Assembly: GCA_946803715.1 (NCBI GenBank)
Contig: CAMPET010000186.1
Coordinates: 59,961-72,903, forward strand
Length of the DNA stretch: 12,943 nt
Reading direction: 5' to 3'
DNA from: Beroe ovata
Taxonomy: Eukaryota; Ctenophora; Nuda; Beroida; Beroidae
Every line of letters begins with the position of its first letter. The first letter of the stretch is position 1. The notes below the pieces were generated by a model, which was given only the letters and a program-made list of their open reading frames with translations, did no database searches and was not told the origin of the DNA. Both the position numbers and the translations under genes were made by a program. This document shows, one piece after another, positions 1-7,997 of this stretch.

Positions 1-18
1 GTGTGTGTGTGTGTGTGT
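1..18. repeat. (GT)9 microsatellite at the left edge
   Basis: Nine GT dinucleotides run up to the window edge, so the true tract is probably longer. It is a simple repeat with no coding content. The next 140 bases hold nothing I can identify. Confidence 0.95.
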
Positions 19-162
19 GCGAATTATCCCTCTTTAGTAGATATTCACTACTGCGGCCCCTCACAATGGGGTAATTATCACTTGGTCCTGGCTAATTGGA
101 ACTAGGGGATTACGCTCTCTCGTTTACCGTGAACAGTGTTGTTTCATGCATGAGCACTTGTT

Positions 163-266
163 AGCAAACACGTCACTTAGCAACACACGTGGTACTAATT
201 AGCAGCACACGTGGTACTAATTAGCAGCACACGTGACCTTGATAAACAGCACACGTGACTCTTATT
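163..266. repeat. 22-bp tandem repeat with four CACGTG boxes
   Basis: Four 22-bp units start at 179, 201, 223 and 245. The first two differ at one base and the last two have diverged tails. Every unit carries the core AGCACACGTG or a close variant, which places CACGTG at 186-191, 208-213, 230-235 and 252-257, exactly 22 bp apart. A weaker fifth copy at 163-178 has CACGTC in place of CACGTG. CACGTG is the palindromic E-box bound by bHLH-zipper factors, and 22 bp is close to two helical turns, so the boxes would lie on one face of the DNA. A regulatory role is inference; it could be an ordinary minisatellite. Confidence 0.85.
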
Positions 267-690
267 AACAAGATGAATACAACTAAAAGATTGGCTGTCA
301 TGATAGTGCAGGCTAACTGTTAACTGTAATTGTGAGTGTTATGTGTGGTCTTTCACTGTCATGAATGCATTGTGACAAACACAAATCACATGTCACAGCT
401 TGACTGGAACTTATATTGCATAGAGTAACGAAGATCAGGAATATAACAGTTGCAAGAAAAGTCATACTTCCGAATATTGTGTCCACTGTGCAGTGTGCAC
501 CTCACTTAATTGACTGAGATATAACACGTGTAAAGAATGAGGGACTTTAGAACTGGAAGACTGGACAGCAGAGGCATGAACAACGGGATTGGAGGTCCAA
601 CAGGGAGCAGCCTAGCCGCTGGGAACACAAAGGTACAAAACAAGATATGCACGTAGTGTGGGATTTGTGGGCACACTATCACGATGCGCA
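267..690. other. Intergenic, no gene seen
   Basis: Open frames here are short, lack family-like composition and are not linked by convincing splice sites. A single CACGTG lies near 525-530. I see no RNA gene. Confidence 0.6.
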
Positions 691-693
691 AAA

Positions 694-749
694 TGTGGAA
701 GAGGAATGTTGTTGAGCGCGCTATATTTGATCGTGCGCCTCTTCCACAA
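694..749. repeat. Imperfect hairpin with 11-bp arms
   Basis: TGTGGAAGAGG at 694-704 is the exact reverse complement of CCTCTTCCACA at 739-749. Between and just beyond the arms lie a second offset inverted pair, GCGCGCTATATT and AATATCGCGC. The compact nesting suggests a decayed foldback element or a cruciform-prone spot. Function is unknown. Confidence 0.6.
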
Positions 750-790
750 TATCGCGCAGCACCACTGAGCAGTGAGCGTGGGAATGCGAG

Positions 791-823
791 TGTACAGTGT
801 ACATGTACATGGTACAGTGTACA
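791..823. repeat. GTACAGTGTACA direct repeat, palindrome-rich
   Basis: GTACAGTGTACA occurs at 792-803 and again at 812-823, a 20-bp period, with TGTACAT between them. Each unit is close to a palindrome, so the block is rich in self-complementary GTAC and TGTACA steps. No coding role is visible. Confidence 0.65.
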
Positions 824-1601
824 ATGTATAATTTACAACATTGGATATATTGGCTTGACGGGGATGTATATTTCAAATAATCATACCTACACATGAAAGG
901 TGAGCGATGGTTCACATTCATGAATTAACTAAAATTGGTTTTATAGTTAAACTGTGCACGATGATTCATACATACTGCGATATCATGAAGGGAACACTGG
1001 AGCGATGGTAGGATAACCGAATGAACCATCATGATGTAGCGCACTGTTTCTGATACCAGCACTTCAAGGTCACAGCTTTTCCACACAGCTGAGCTATCGG
1101 AAAACAATTGGAACAAGCACAAGTCTAAAAGAGTTGGGGAGCTATCATACGTGCCGTCATGGGCGAAGCCTCAGGAGTATAAAACTGAGCTACTGAGTTA
1201 TTGTGACCTGGGTAAGGAGTAAGCGCGCGCACGGTCTCAGCTGAAAGTGCGGCTTTTCTCAACTTTTCTATGTTATCTCAGGATATAACAATATGTGTTA
1301 CACATGGTATGAAAACCACAGTTCTTGCTATTCTTTGTTAAAAGGGATGCGTGCTCACTGCTCATACAGCAACACACCCCACATCACATTGTAGTGGTGA
1401 CATGACGCACAGGGTTTAAAGTATGCCGCCATATCCTCTGATAGAGTCCATCATGAATAATAACTGCAGAAGTACCGGTCAATACAGACCTGTGCGTTTG
1501 TCTGGGTGCACCAGAACTTCCACTGGTACTACAGCAGATATGCTCTCTCTCACACACACATGAACCCTATTAACCCTGGAGTCATATATACCATGTGATG
1601 T
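824..1601. other. Intergenic, no gene seen
   Basis: No open frame here resembles a known family. A short GCGCGCGC run lies near 1224. I found no tRNA-like cloverleaf or rRNA-like sequence. Confidence 0.55.
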
Positions 1602-1653
1602 AACACACTCACACACNCACACACAAACACACACACACACACACACACACACA
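1602..1653. repeat. (CA)n microsatellite containing an N
   Basis: A CA-rich tract with small interruptions (ACACTC, CAAACA) ends in a nearly pure (CA) run. The unresolved base at 1617 lies inside the tract, as expected where assembly or sequencing failed in a simple repeat. The apparent open frame across it on the minus strand translates to alternating Cys-Val and is not a gene. Confidence 0.95.
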
Positions 1654-2183
1654 TTGTGTCATGGTGCACGTGATTTAGCACACTTTCACGAATATATTCG
1701 TCAAGAGAAGCACTAAGGTGGAGAAGCACTATATAACAGGAAATGAGCGTTAAACAGGGTGAACAAGACAACAAACAAAATTCATGATGTCATGGTAAGT
1801 AGTGTGGATACACCTCATTCACTAGGACAATGCATTCCAAGTACCTCTTCATGGTAAAATAAGAATAGTCCAAACTTATGCCCAAACAATGGATCACAAA
1901 AACCACGGCACACAGAGAGGGAGTTCACTTACATTAATTGAGCTGCAGGAAACTGATACAGTTCCACCAAATGTGCATCAGTACTATTTCTAATAGCCAC
2001 GGTAACTGCGTTTAGTGTGTTGGTTATATCAGTACTGCTGCAGTACCCTAGTAGTTGTACTCGATGTTGCAGTACTGCGGATGACTGATCTGTAACTTGC
2101 AGTACCCGGGTGCTGACCTTCACCGACTAGCTGTACATGACGTGTGACTAGGAGTGGTCAAGTGAACTTTGTGACAGTATGTC
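1654..2183. other. Intergenic with CAGTAC-rich patch
   Basis: No gene is supported. Between about 2028 and 2110 the string CAGTAC recurs at least four times, partly as the near-palindrome GTACTGCTGCAGTAC. This looks like low-complexity drift and has no obvious role. Confidence 0.5.
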
Positions 2184-2294
2184 TGTGTGCGTGTGTGTAT
2201 GTGTGTGTGTGTGTGTGTGTGCGTGTGTGTATCTGTTTGCTCCTGAGTTCTGGGTCTATATTTGTGTAGCNACATGTGTGTGTGTGTGTGTGTG
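2184..2294. repeat. (GT)n microsatellite pair flanking an N
   Basis: Two GT tracts, about 2186-2230 and 2276-2294, are separated by about 45 bases of unique sequence. The unresolved base at 2271 lies just before the second tract. As at 1617, the position suggests a contig join or a low-quality call at a simple repeat, so the length of the segment is not reliable. Confidence 0.9.
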
Positions 2295-2906
2295 TGGGAG
2301 TGGGTGGTAGTAACTTATTAGTATCAATGGTTGAACTAATGAGTAATGACTCATAAGTTCTGGTGATAATTAGCCTAACTATCGCAGTAAGCAGTCATAG
2401 ATTGCACAATTCTATGCGATGTACTGGCAACTATAGTGGAACTGACAAAAAACACTTCAAACCTGTCACTGGTAAACAACCATACCATGATAATACCAGT
2501 TTCACATATATTAAGTTGGTACTGAATGCATGATACAACCTCACAGTAAATCAAAATGCATAGTCGTATTAGTAGCCAGCGTCATGATCATGTTGTGAAA
2601 ATCCTCCCAAACACGTATACGTGTGATAAACTGGACGCATTTACACGGTAGTATCGCTCATAATAAAACAGTCGAATAATAAACACAGAGTGGTAAACGG
2701 TTGTTTTCTGCGTGCGGCAGTATACAAACACGCTGCAGAAGATATTCACATATTGTCATGTACTACAACTGAATACAAGCTGTTATAGGAGTGTTTGCGC
2801 AGGGGGCATTATGTAACGCTGTGGTAAACGGTTTTGGGGTGAACTCCACTGCACTTGACGATTTGAATGGGGTCCATCTTCAAATAGGGGGAGGGGGTAC
2901 TGAAGT
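2295..2906. other. Intergenic, no gene seen
   Basis: No supported coding region. A perfect 14-bp palindrome, ACACGTATACGTGT, sits at 2611-2624. The rest is unremarkable AT-rich sequence. Confidence 0.55.
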
Positions 2907-2937
2907 GCAAACCCGAGGCAACTTGCCTCGGGTTTGC
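2907..2937. repeat. Perfect 15-bp inverted repeat with 1-nt spacer
   Basis: GCAAACCCGAGGCAA at 2907-2921 is followed by one C and then by its exact reverse complement at 2923-2937. The arms are GC-rich in an AT-rich region and there is no mismatch. A stem this short and perfect could be the tip of a foldback transposable element, a recent templated palindrome, or a structured RNA segment. A GGGGGAGGGGG run lies just to the left. I cannot assign a function. Confidence 0.85.
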
Positions 2938-4435
2938 CTGGCAAGAATGCAAGCTGCTAGATATATGATTATGATACAACATATACGGTGTGCCAACATC
3001 CACTGCGCACGGTAAAGGTGATCACTATCTAGTATCAGATGCTGGGTGCGAGCTACTCAAGCCGAAGATTCTTATGATATTGATATGACTATTTATAGTA
3101 TGGCTATTTATAGTATGTTCTACCATATTATTTGACACCAAGTTGCGGATTAGTCGAATCGCAAACCAACTCAAAGTAGTCATTTCAGTGTAAGAGGTGA
3201 ATACTCGAACAGAATATTAGGAATGTGTTGTGGAGTAGGTGACCAAAGTCTTGGATAATGGTAAAATGAACCTATGTGTCACAGAGCTAACCCGTGCTAA
3301 CTTGTGCAGATTTGGCGCCAATTTGGCGTCCATCTCTCAACCGCCCACACGCGTGGTGTCGCAGGAACAATGACTAGTTGATGACGAATCTTTACAGTAT
3401 GGAAATATGATTAGAAATTAGTTTAAGTAAGTTTGACTTCACAAATATAAACTGTAACTAGAAGAATATTAACATTATACTACGAACATAATGCACTAGA
3501 GTTCATGTAAACTGGAAGGTTGTGTATACTCGTGAGAGACTAAAATACGTTTGGCGTCATAATTAGTGACTAATGAACACTTTATGCAGCCATTGCATAT
3601 ATTAATTCATTAGCGCATGTAACATTAATTACCGTCATATACCCATAAGAGAGAAGAAAATTGAAATTATTACAATTTAATTGGGCTGGAAAGAGACAAT
3701 TGGAATGAACTAATGCTGTGACTATATCTACATATGAGGAAACATGGGCAATATGTACCGCCCTGAGCAAAGATGTCCATCCAGTCTCCAGAGGCATGGT
3801 TAGGAGCTATTCATGGCAACATGATAAGTGCACACAGTAATACAGGCATATTGAGTACCTGAGTGTTCATTGGGACATGGAAATTGCAGGGCAAAAACAT
3901 CGTCGAGCTTGGGGTTGGGCCTGATAACAAACAGCTGACAACAAACCTTATAATACAACCCTGAAAACAAAACTGATAACAGGACCGAAAACAAGCGAAT
4001 CTCGATGAGGCAGCATAATCTGCACTGAGATCATGACAGACAGATTTAATGTTATAGCGAGCGTATAGGTAGGTACAGCACACAAACACACGTACAACCT
4101 GACGCGGGTAACTATGGTAACGGTGAGTATTCTGTGTGCAGATGATAAGTATGATCACGAATATTATGAGAGATACAAACTATATGATAATTAATAGCCG
4201 ATCTCAACAATGCAACTGGATAGGTAAACTGATAATCGATATCCGCAGTTTTTTATGAAGTCTCATGATAATTCATGATGTATTATTTCTGCATGATTCA
4301 TACAATTCTATGCTCGATATGAGTCTGTAATCGAATATATATATTACTAGAACACCCGTCAAGTGGGTGTGTTACATTAAATATCAGATACGAAGTGGAT
4401 AAGAGGAATAAAAGAAGTAACGCATCAAAGTTGAT
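2938..4435. other. Intergenic, no gene seen
   Basis: This 1.5-kb stretch holds short frames only. The longest, on the minus strand at 3811-4158, has no domain-like pattern. A 16-bp unit containing CTATTTATAGTATG is repeated twice near 3088-3118. No RNA gene or recognisable mobile-element protein was seen. Confidence 0.5.
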
Positions 4436-4725
4436 GATTCTCAAAACAAGGGAACAACGAATTGACGCTGAAAGCAACGCGCGCGAATTTTCAATGAATA
4501 TGCACGTGCAACTCCGACGACGCCTAGCAACGCAAATTGTTCCTATATCGCCTAATCGTTTTTCACAACCCTTTTCCCATTCCAAACTTTGAACCCCGAT
4601 TACGAAAAATATGAGACCTTTAAATATAAATCAAAAATCCGAAATGATGTTCGACAGCGGAATTTATTTTTCTACCACCTTGCAAAAAATCCCGGCTCTC
4701 CAACTCCATTTGGTCGAGTTATCCG
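4436..4725. repeat. Left copy of a diverged ~280-bp direct repeat
   Basis: This segment and the one at 4826-5100 share an ordered series of landmarks: CAAAACAA(A/G)G, a GCGC-rich stretch, TGCACGTGCAACTC (4501-4514 here), TAGCAACG, CCGATTAC(G/A)AAA, GCGGAAT, and ACCTTGCAAA before CCCGG. Small indels separate them. Reading the + strand from about 4595, both copies give similar peptides around R-N-L-F-x-Y-x-L-A-K-x-P-G, so the repeat may contain decayed coding sequence. The first half looks like a promoter module and the second like 5' UTR or coding remnant. A dispersed non-autonomous element is the main alternative. Confidence 0.65.
4501..4514. promoter_or_regulatory. TGCACGTGCAACTC box 1
   Basis: The palindromic core TGCACGTGCA contains a CACGTG E-box. 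It is preceded about 16 bp upstream by CGCGCGCG and followed about 15 bp downstream by TAGCAACG. The same order recurs at four other places in this window. Its identity as a promoter element is inferred from recurrence, not known. Confidence 0.45.
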
Positions 4726-4825
4726 TGTACAGCGGAACCACTTCCACAGAAGTGCCTGTTATGTGCTGCACTGAATATCAGAAAGAATCAAAAATGGGTT
4801 AAACTGAATGAGCATAAAAATTGAA

Positions 4826-5100
4826 CCTTTCAAAACAAAGAAACAACGATATGAAGCGCATCCGTACGCGCTCATTGACTTGCACGTGCAACTCCTAAAC
4901 AGCATAGCAACGGCGTTAAATGCAAATTTCTGCTACACCCTGTAATACATTTTAGCATCTCTTTCCAAAACTTCCGACGCCGATTACAAAATGAAAAACC
5001 TAAGACCTAAATCAACAATATCGAAATCGAATGACCGACCTAAGCGGAATCTTTTTCTCTACAACCTTGCAAAGATTCCCGGTCTTTTAGCTCCAAACCC
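4826..5100. repeat. Right copy of a diverged ~280-bp direct repeat
   Basis: This is the partner of 4436-4725, in the same orientation, with a spacing of about 390 bp. It carries TGCACGTGCAACTC at 4881-4894 followed by ATAGCAACGG. Its + strand frame starting ATG near 5000 runs about 40 codons, includes R-N-L-F-L-Y-N-L-A-K-I-P-G, and ends at a TAA near 5107. The left copy has a matching stretch. Divergence is substantial (by eye roughly one base in three or four), so the duplication is old. Confidence 0.6.
4881..4894. promoter_or_regulatory. TGCACGTGCAACTC box 2
   Basis: An exact copy of the 14-mer at 4501-4514. The palindrome extends to TTGCACGTGCAA at 4880-4891. It is preceded by ACGCGC and followed by TAGCAACG after about 12 bp. 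Confidence 0.45.
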
Positions 5101-5623
5101 GATTTTTTAAAAGTACCTTGAACCTTCATATTATAGCAGGATCCGTGGCCTCTGGCCTTTGTTTTTCTGATCTCTTAAAAAGGGCTATTCATTTTCTTCA
5201 AGGTTACAAACAATATTAGTGCAATGATAGTCGTATCACTTGAAGTATTGATAGTAATCGAGTATTTTAAATGCTTTTCTTTCTCAAGTGGTGTCAGACA
5301 TGCGATGTCTAGTGTCTACATGATTTGCCATTTTGATTGATAGAACCTTCATCCTAGGGAACTTTCATTCTATACTAATAGTTTTGTCTGTGTTGCTTAG
5401 TTGTTAGTTTTCGGTTTTGAATATCATTTTCGATCATTTTGATTTATTTAAGCATTGGAAAAGTTGAAGAGACAATTATCCTGATCAATTGTACCTGAAT
5501 TGTACCTGACCAACTACTGAAGTGAGGGACAACTGATTGAAAAACGATTAAAGATAACACTAATAGAGATTGGAGGAACATAATATTCATTGAAATACCT
5601 TAAGGTGTACTACTAGTACTTGG
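5101..5623. other. Intergenic, no gene seen
   Basis: AT-rich sequence with stop codons in all frames at short intervals. I see no gene, RNA or named repeat. Confidence 0.55.
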
Positions 5624-5644
5624 TTCTCACTCTGAGAGTGAGAA
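5624..5644. repeat. Perfect 10-bp inverted repeat with 1-nt spacer
   Basis: TTCTCACTCT at 5624-5633, one G, then AGAGTGAGAA at 5635-5644. The form (perfect arms around a single base) matches the longer palindrome at 2907-2937, although the sequence differs. Confidence 0.7.
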
Positions 5645-5762
5645 ATGAGAAGGAACAGCACAAAACAGCAAACATCAAAAACTGCCATATACATCACATT
5701 CAACACATCGTTATTCAGTTCAGAACTAAAAAGAGACTCTCTCCTGCCTGAAACAACAGAAG

Positions 5763-5846
5763 CTTCGGCTTCGGCAGACTTCGACAGTTTTTCAGCATTG
5801 ATCGGCTTTGGCTAAATTTTGCCGAAGTTTAACCGAAGGTTTTTGA
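5763..5846. repeat. CTTCGGC-rich dispersed repeat fragment
   Basis: CTTCGGCTTCGGC at 5763-5775 recurs exactly at 7857-7869. Within this block CTTCGGCA (5769-5776) pairs with TGCCGAAG (5820-5827), giving a hairpin with a loop of about 43 nt, and CCGAAG occurs twice on the right side. It is probably a fragment of a dispersed, non-coding repeat family. The copy at 7857 is also followed within a few bases by CAAAATT. Confidence 0.5.
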
Positions 5847-5995
5847 GGCACCAACATACTGAGAAATGGTGGTGTTGGGCTCCAAGTGTAGCATGAACAA
5901 AAGTTTCATTTGTAATTTAGAGTAAAACGTTGTCCATCGATGATAGGATCTGTCGAGAATTTTGTTGCGCTGCGCTGATGCTCATGTAAGCCGCT

Positions 5996-6186
5996 TTGCC
6001 ACTTCCTCAAAGTGTTTGGGCTAAATTGAATATGCTACACTGCAACTCTACAACATCACTAGTTTTTGAGACTCGATCTGATGGAGAGATGAAATGTTTC
6101 ATGAAAAAGGTGCAAAGCCAGCTGGTATTTTTTGAAAAGTTTCCTACTACACCAGCTGATTCACCACTCATGCAAAAGTCTTCTCA
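5996..6186 (+). other. Unassigned open stretch ending at an N
   Basis: About 63 codons stay open on the + strand up to the N at 6187, with no ATG at the left end and a TAA at 5987-5989. The composition (mixed charged and hydrophobic residues, for example E-T-R-S-D-G-E-M-K-C) is more protein-like than most frames here, so it could be one exon of a gene interrupted by the assembly join. I recognise no family and saw no strong splice acceptor. Its continuation past 6187 reads antisense to the receptor copy and is not meaningful. Confidence 0.2.
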
Positions 6187-6187
6187 N

Positions 6188-7175
6188 GGGTTCAGGAAGC
6201 TATTCATTGGTATGGCACACAGGGCGAAAACCTCGAATAGTATACTGGGTACTGACTCACTGTGCAGATAATAAATAGCTGTAGCCATGAGAGAGACCCA
6301 GCAAATGAGCTGAGATCCGATTATGAGACAGACTTTGGTGATGAGGGCCTTGGCTTCAGCTTGGGGAGACTTGACTTGTTGTGCGATTATCGTTATGTAG
6401 GACACAATCACTGTGAAAAGAAGTGTTCCAATGGTGGCACAGTAGCAGTACTTGTATCTTTGGTATGACTCCTGGTTCTTAAAGATGTTCTGAATGCAGA
6501 GAGGCGTGGTCCCGTAGTAGCTAATGGTGGTGTAGTCGAAAATGGTGGGGTCTGAAGTGATCGATCGGAGACCATCTAACATCTCAAGAATATTCGTGGA
6601 GGTATTTCCAGGATGGTACGCTTCGTATACTAGTCGAATTTGATCCGGGTTCGACGAGGAGAGGAGAGGGTTGCGGAAGATGTTATCAAGATGAACCTCT
6701 GACATGAAGAAATCCTGGAGGAAGCCTATCTTAAGAACAGGAATTGCAGAGTGGAGGAGATCAAAGAGTGCAATGCAGAGCGTGAGAAGCAACACAACAC
6801 AATATGGAATATCGACAAACACGAATGTACACTTGATACCCCGTATGATACTCATGAGAGAAATGACAAGGAGAGATCCATGAGATGAGAATGAGAAAAG
6901 AATCCCGAGTAGATCACACTGGAGACTGCTCCTCCACTCATACGATATCTCGCAGTAGTCACCTCTAGACCTCAGGATGAAGTTACTGGCGGCAATGAGG
7001 CACAGGTAAACTCCCATCAGAAGATCGTATACAGCCACATTGAGACAGAGGAATGCATCTGTTTTCTTTGCGCTTGTCCTGTTACTTCGCTTGACGTCCT
7101 GTTGCGCATTATATATGATCTTGGCATTGATGCAGACAGTACACAGCCCAAGGAAGAGACAACCAAGTGCTAGGG
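6188..7175 (-). pseudogene. Partial second copy of the receptor 7TM domain
   Basis: This 988-base block matches 8176-9163 base for base with no indel and about 23 substitutions by hand count (roughly 97.7% identity). It encodes residues equivalent to about 430-758 of the full receptor, from the start of helix 1 to the Asn of NPxxY in helix 7. Only six residues differ in the encoded protein (full receptor to copy: Arg458Lys, Thr465Ala, Arg555Cys, Val558Leu, Thr705Lys, Asp736Glu) and there are no stops. It lacks a signal peptide, LDLa modules, the end of helix 7 and the C-tail, so as drawn it cannot encode a complete receptor. A single N abuts each end (6187 and 7176), exactly where homology to the full gene stops. 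That strongly suggests an allele or paralogue read set placed here by gap filling rather than a natural truncation. The mostly synonymous differences fit an allele or a recent functional paralogue. Confidence 0.85.
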
Positions 7176-7192
7176 NAAAATGTAATCCGAAC

Positions 7193-7290
7193 ACCTTCAA
7201 GATTTGGCAGATCACAGAAATAAACTTTCCGGCTTCTGAGAGCTTTGCCCCCAGACCAATGCAACAGGCTAAGAGACCTACTGAATGACG
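7193..7290. repeat. Dispersed repeat, copy 1
   Basis: Same orientation as, and similar to, 7503-7595: both share CAAGATTTG, GGCTTCTG, a run ending in GCCCCCA, and a CT(A/T)(C/T)TGAATG end. Copy 1 begins just beyond the N at 7176, so it is the true flank of the mis-joined receptor copy. The G/C-run core resembles non-autonomous repeats, but I cannot name a family. Confidence 0.5.
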
Positions 7291-7398
7291 AAGCGAAGTG
7301 AGTTATTTAATTCAAGAGATTTCAAGATTTGATATATCAGAATTTTCGGAAGAATTTCGCAAAACAGTGCTCGACTTCGTTCGAAGGAGCAATATTAT

Positions 7399-7503
7399 GG
7401 AAGCAATAATGATAAGAACTAGTTTTTAGTTAGCCCTGATGATTGGTTCTATCAGTACCATGAAACCCGAGTTGGAAAACTAGTTCTTGTCATTATTGCT
7501 TCC
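7399..7503. repeat. Foldback (MITE-like) inverted repeat
   Basis: The 28-base arms at 7399-7426 and 7476-7503 are reverse complements with one mismatch: GGAAGCAATAATGA on the left and TCATTATTGCTTCC on the right, both meeting AAGAACTAGTTTT inward. The loop is 49 bases, giving an element of about 105 bp with no coding capacity. Length, arm identity and lack of protein fit a miniature inverted-repeat or foldback element. A clear target-site duplication was not found. Confidence 0.75.
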
Positions 7504-7595
7504 ACAAGATTTGATATAAATGAACTCTGTGGCTTCTGGGGGCTGCGCCCCCAAGCCCCTGGCCCCCATGGTACCGGCTACGGACTTATTGAATG
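7503..7595. repeat. Dispersed repeat, copy 2
   Basis: Partner of 7193-7290, immediately after the foldback element. It holds the GC-rich core GGGGGCTGCGCCCCC, which is itself self-complementary. The insertion of the foldback element next to this copy, and the two copies close together, mark 7190-7600 as a nested repeat cluster. Confidence 0.5.
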
Positions 7596-7603
7596 GAAGA
7601 ACC

Positions 7604-7997
7604 AAATAATATATTGGATTTCCAAAAGTCTTCAAGGTAGAAACACTTTTCATTATTATTTTCAATAAAATGAGATTGGGATAAGTGTCAAAAGACCTCA
7701 GAAATTTCCCACTGCAGCAGGATGATGGGTAAGGACTCGCTTTGCTAGTATAGCAAGGCCAGATGGATTTTTCAATGGTCACTATGTACATGCATGATAA
7801 ATTTTGTAATCACAACCAAATGTTTATATCATCATGAATAAAAACTCCGGTTTAGACTTCGGCTTCGGCCAAAATTCTGACTTCAGGCTCTTCATGCTCT
7901 CCTGTCTTCACACTGTCTATGATATCCACATTCCACAGTTTCCACAGTGTCCGTACTCTCAGCTATATAATATAATTGACCACTGTGTCTCACTGTC
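7604..7997. other. 3' flank of the receptor gene
   Basis: No gene is supported. On the minus strand, TATAAA (plus 7823-7828) lies about 170 nt past the receptor stop and could serve as a variant poly(A) signal. No AATAAA occurs on that strand nearer the stop. CTTCGGCTTCGGC at 7857-7869 duplicates 5763-5775. A short TTCCACAG tandem lies near 7930. Confidence 0.4.

Noticed and set aside
163-266. CRISPR-like regular repeats
   Set aside because: Units are contiguous 22-mers with no unique spacers, and the genome is eukaryotic by its introns and gene content.
1550-1774. Minus-strand 74-codon frame
   Set aside because: Most of it is a translated CA/GT microsatellite (Cys-Val repeats) running across an N.
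2907-2937. Rho-independent terminator
   Set aside because: No T-run follows, and the host is eukaryotic.
3811-4158. Minus-strand 115-codon frame
   Set aside because: Length is within chance for 13 kb, residue pattern shows no domain, and no splice partners or duplicate support it.
4298-4592. Overlapping frames on both strands, 65 and 95 codons
   Set aside because: They lie over the repeat's promoter-like half; the matching repeat copy does not keep these frames open.
6262-6468. Plus-strand 68-codon frame, repeated at 8250-8456
   Set aside because: It is the antisense shadow of the receptor's helix 5-6 region; its duplication only follows the sense gene.
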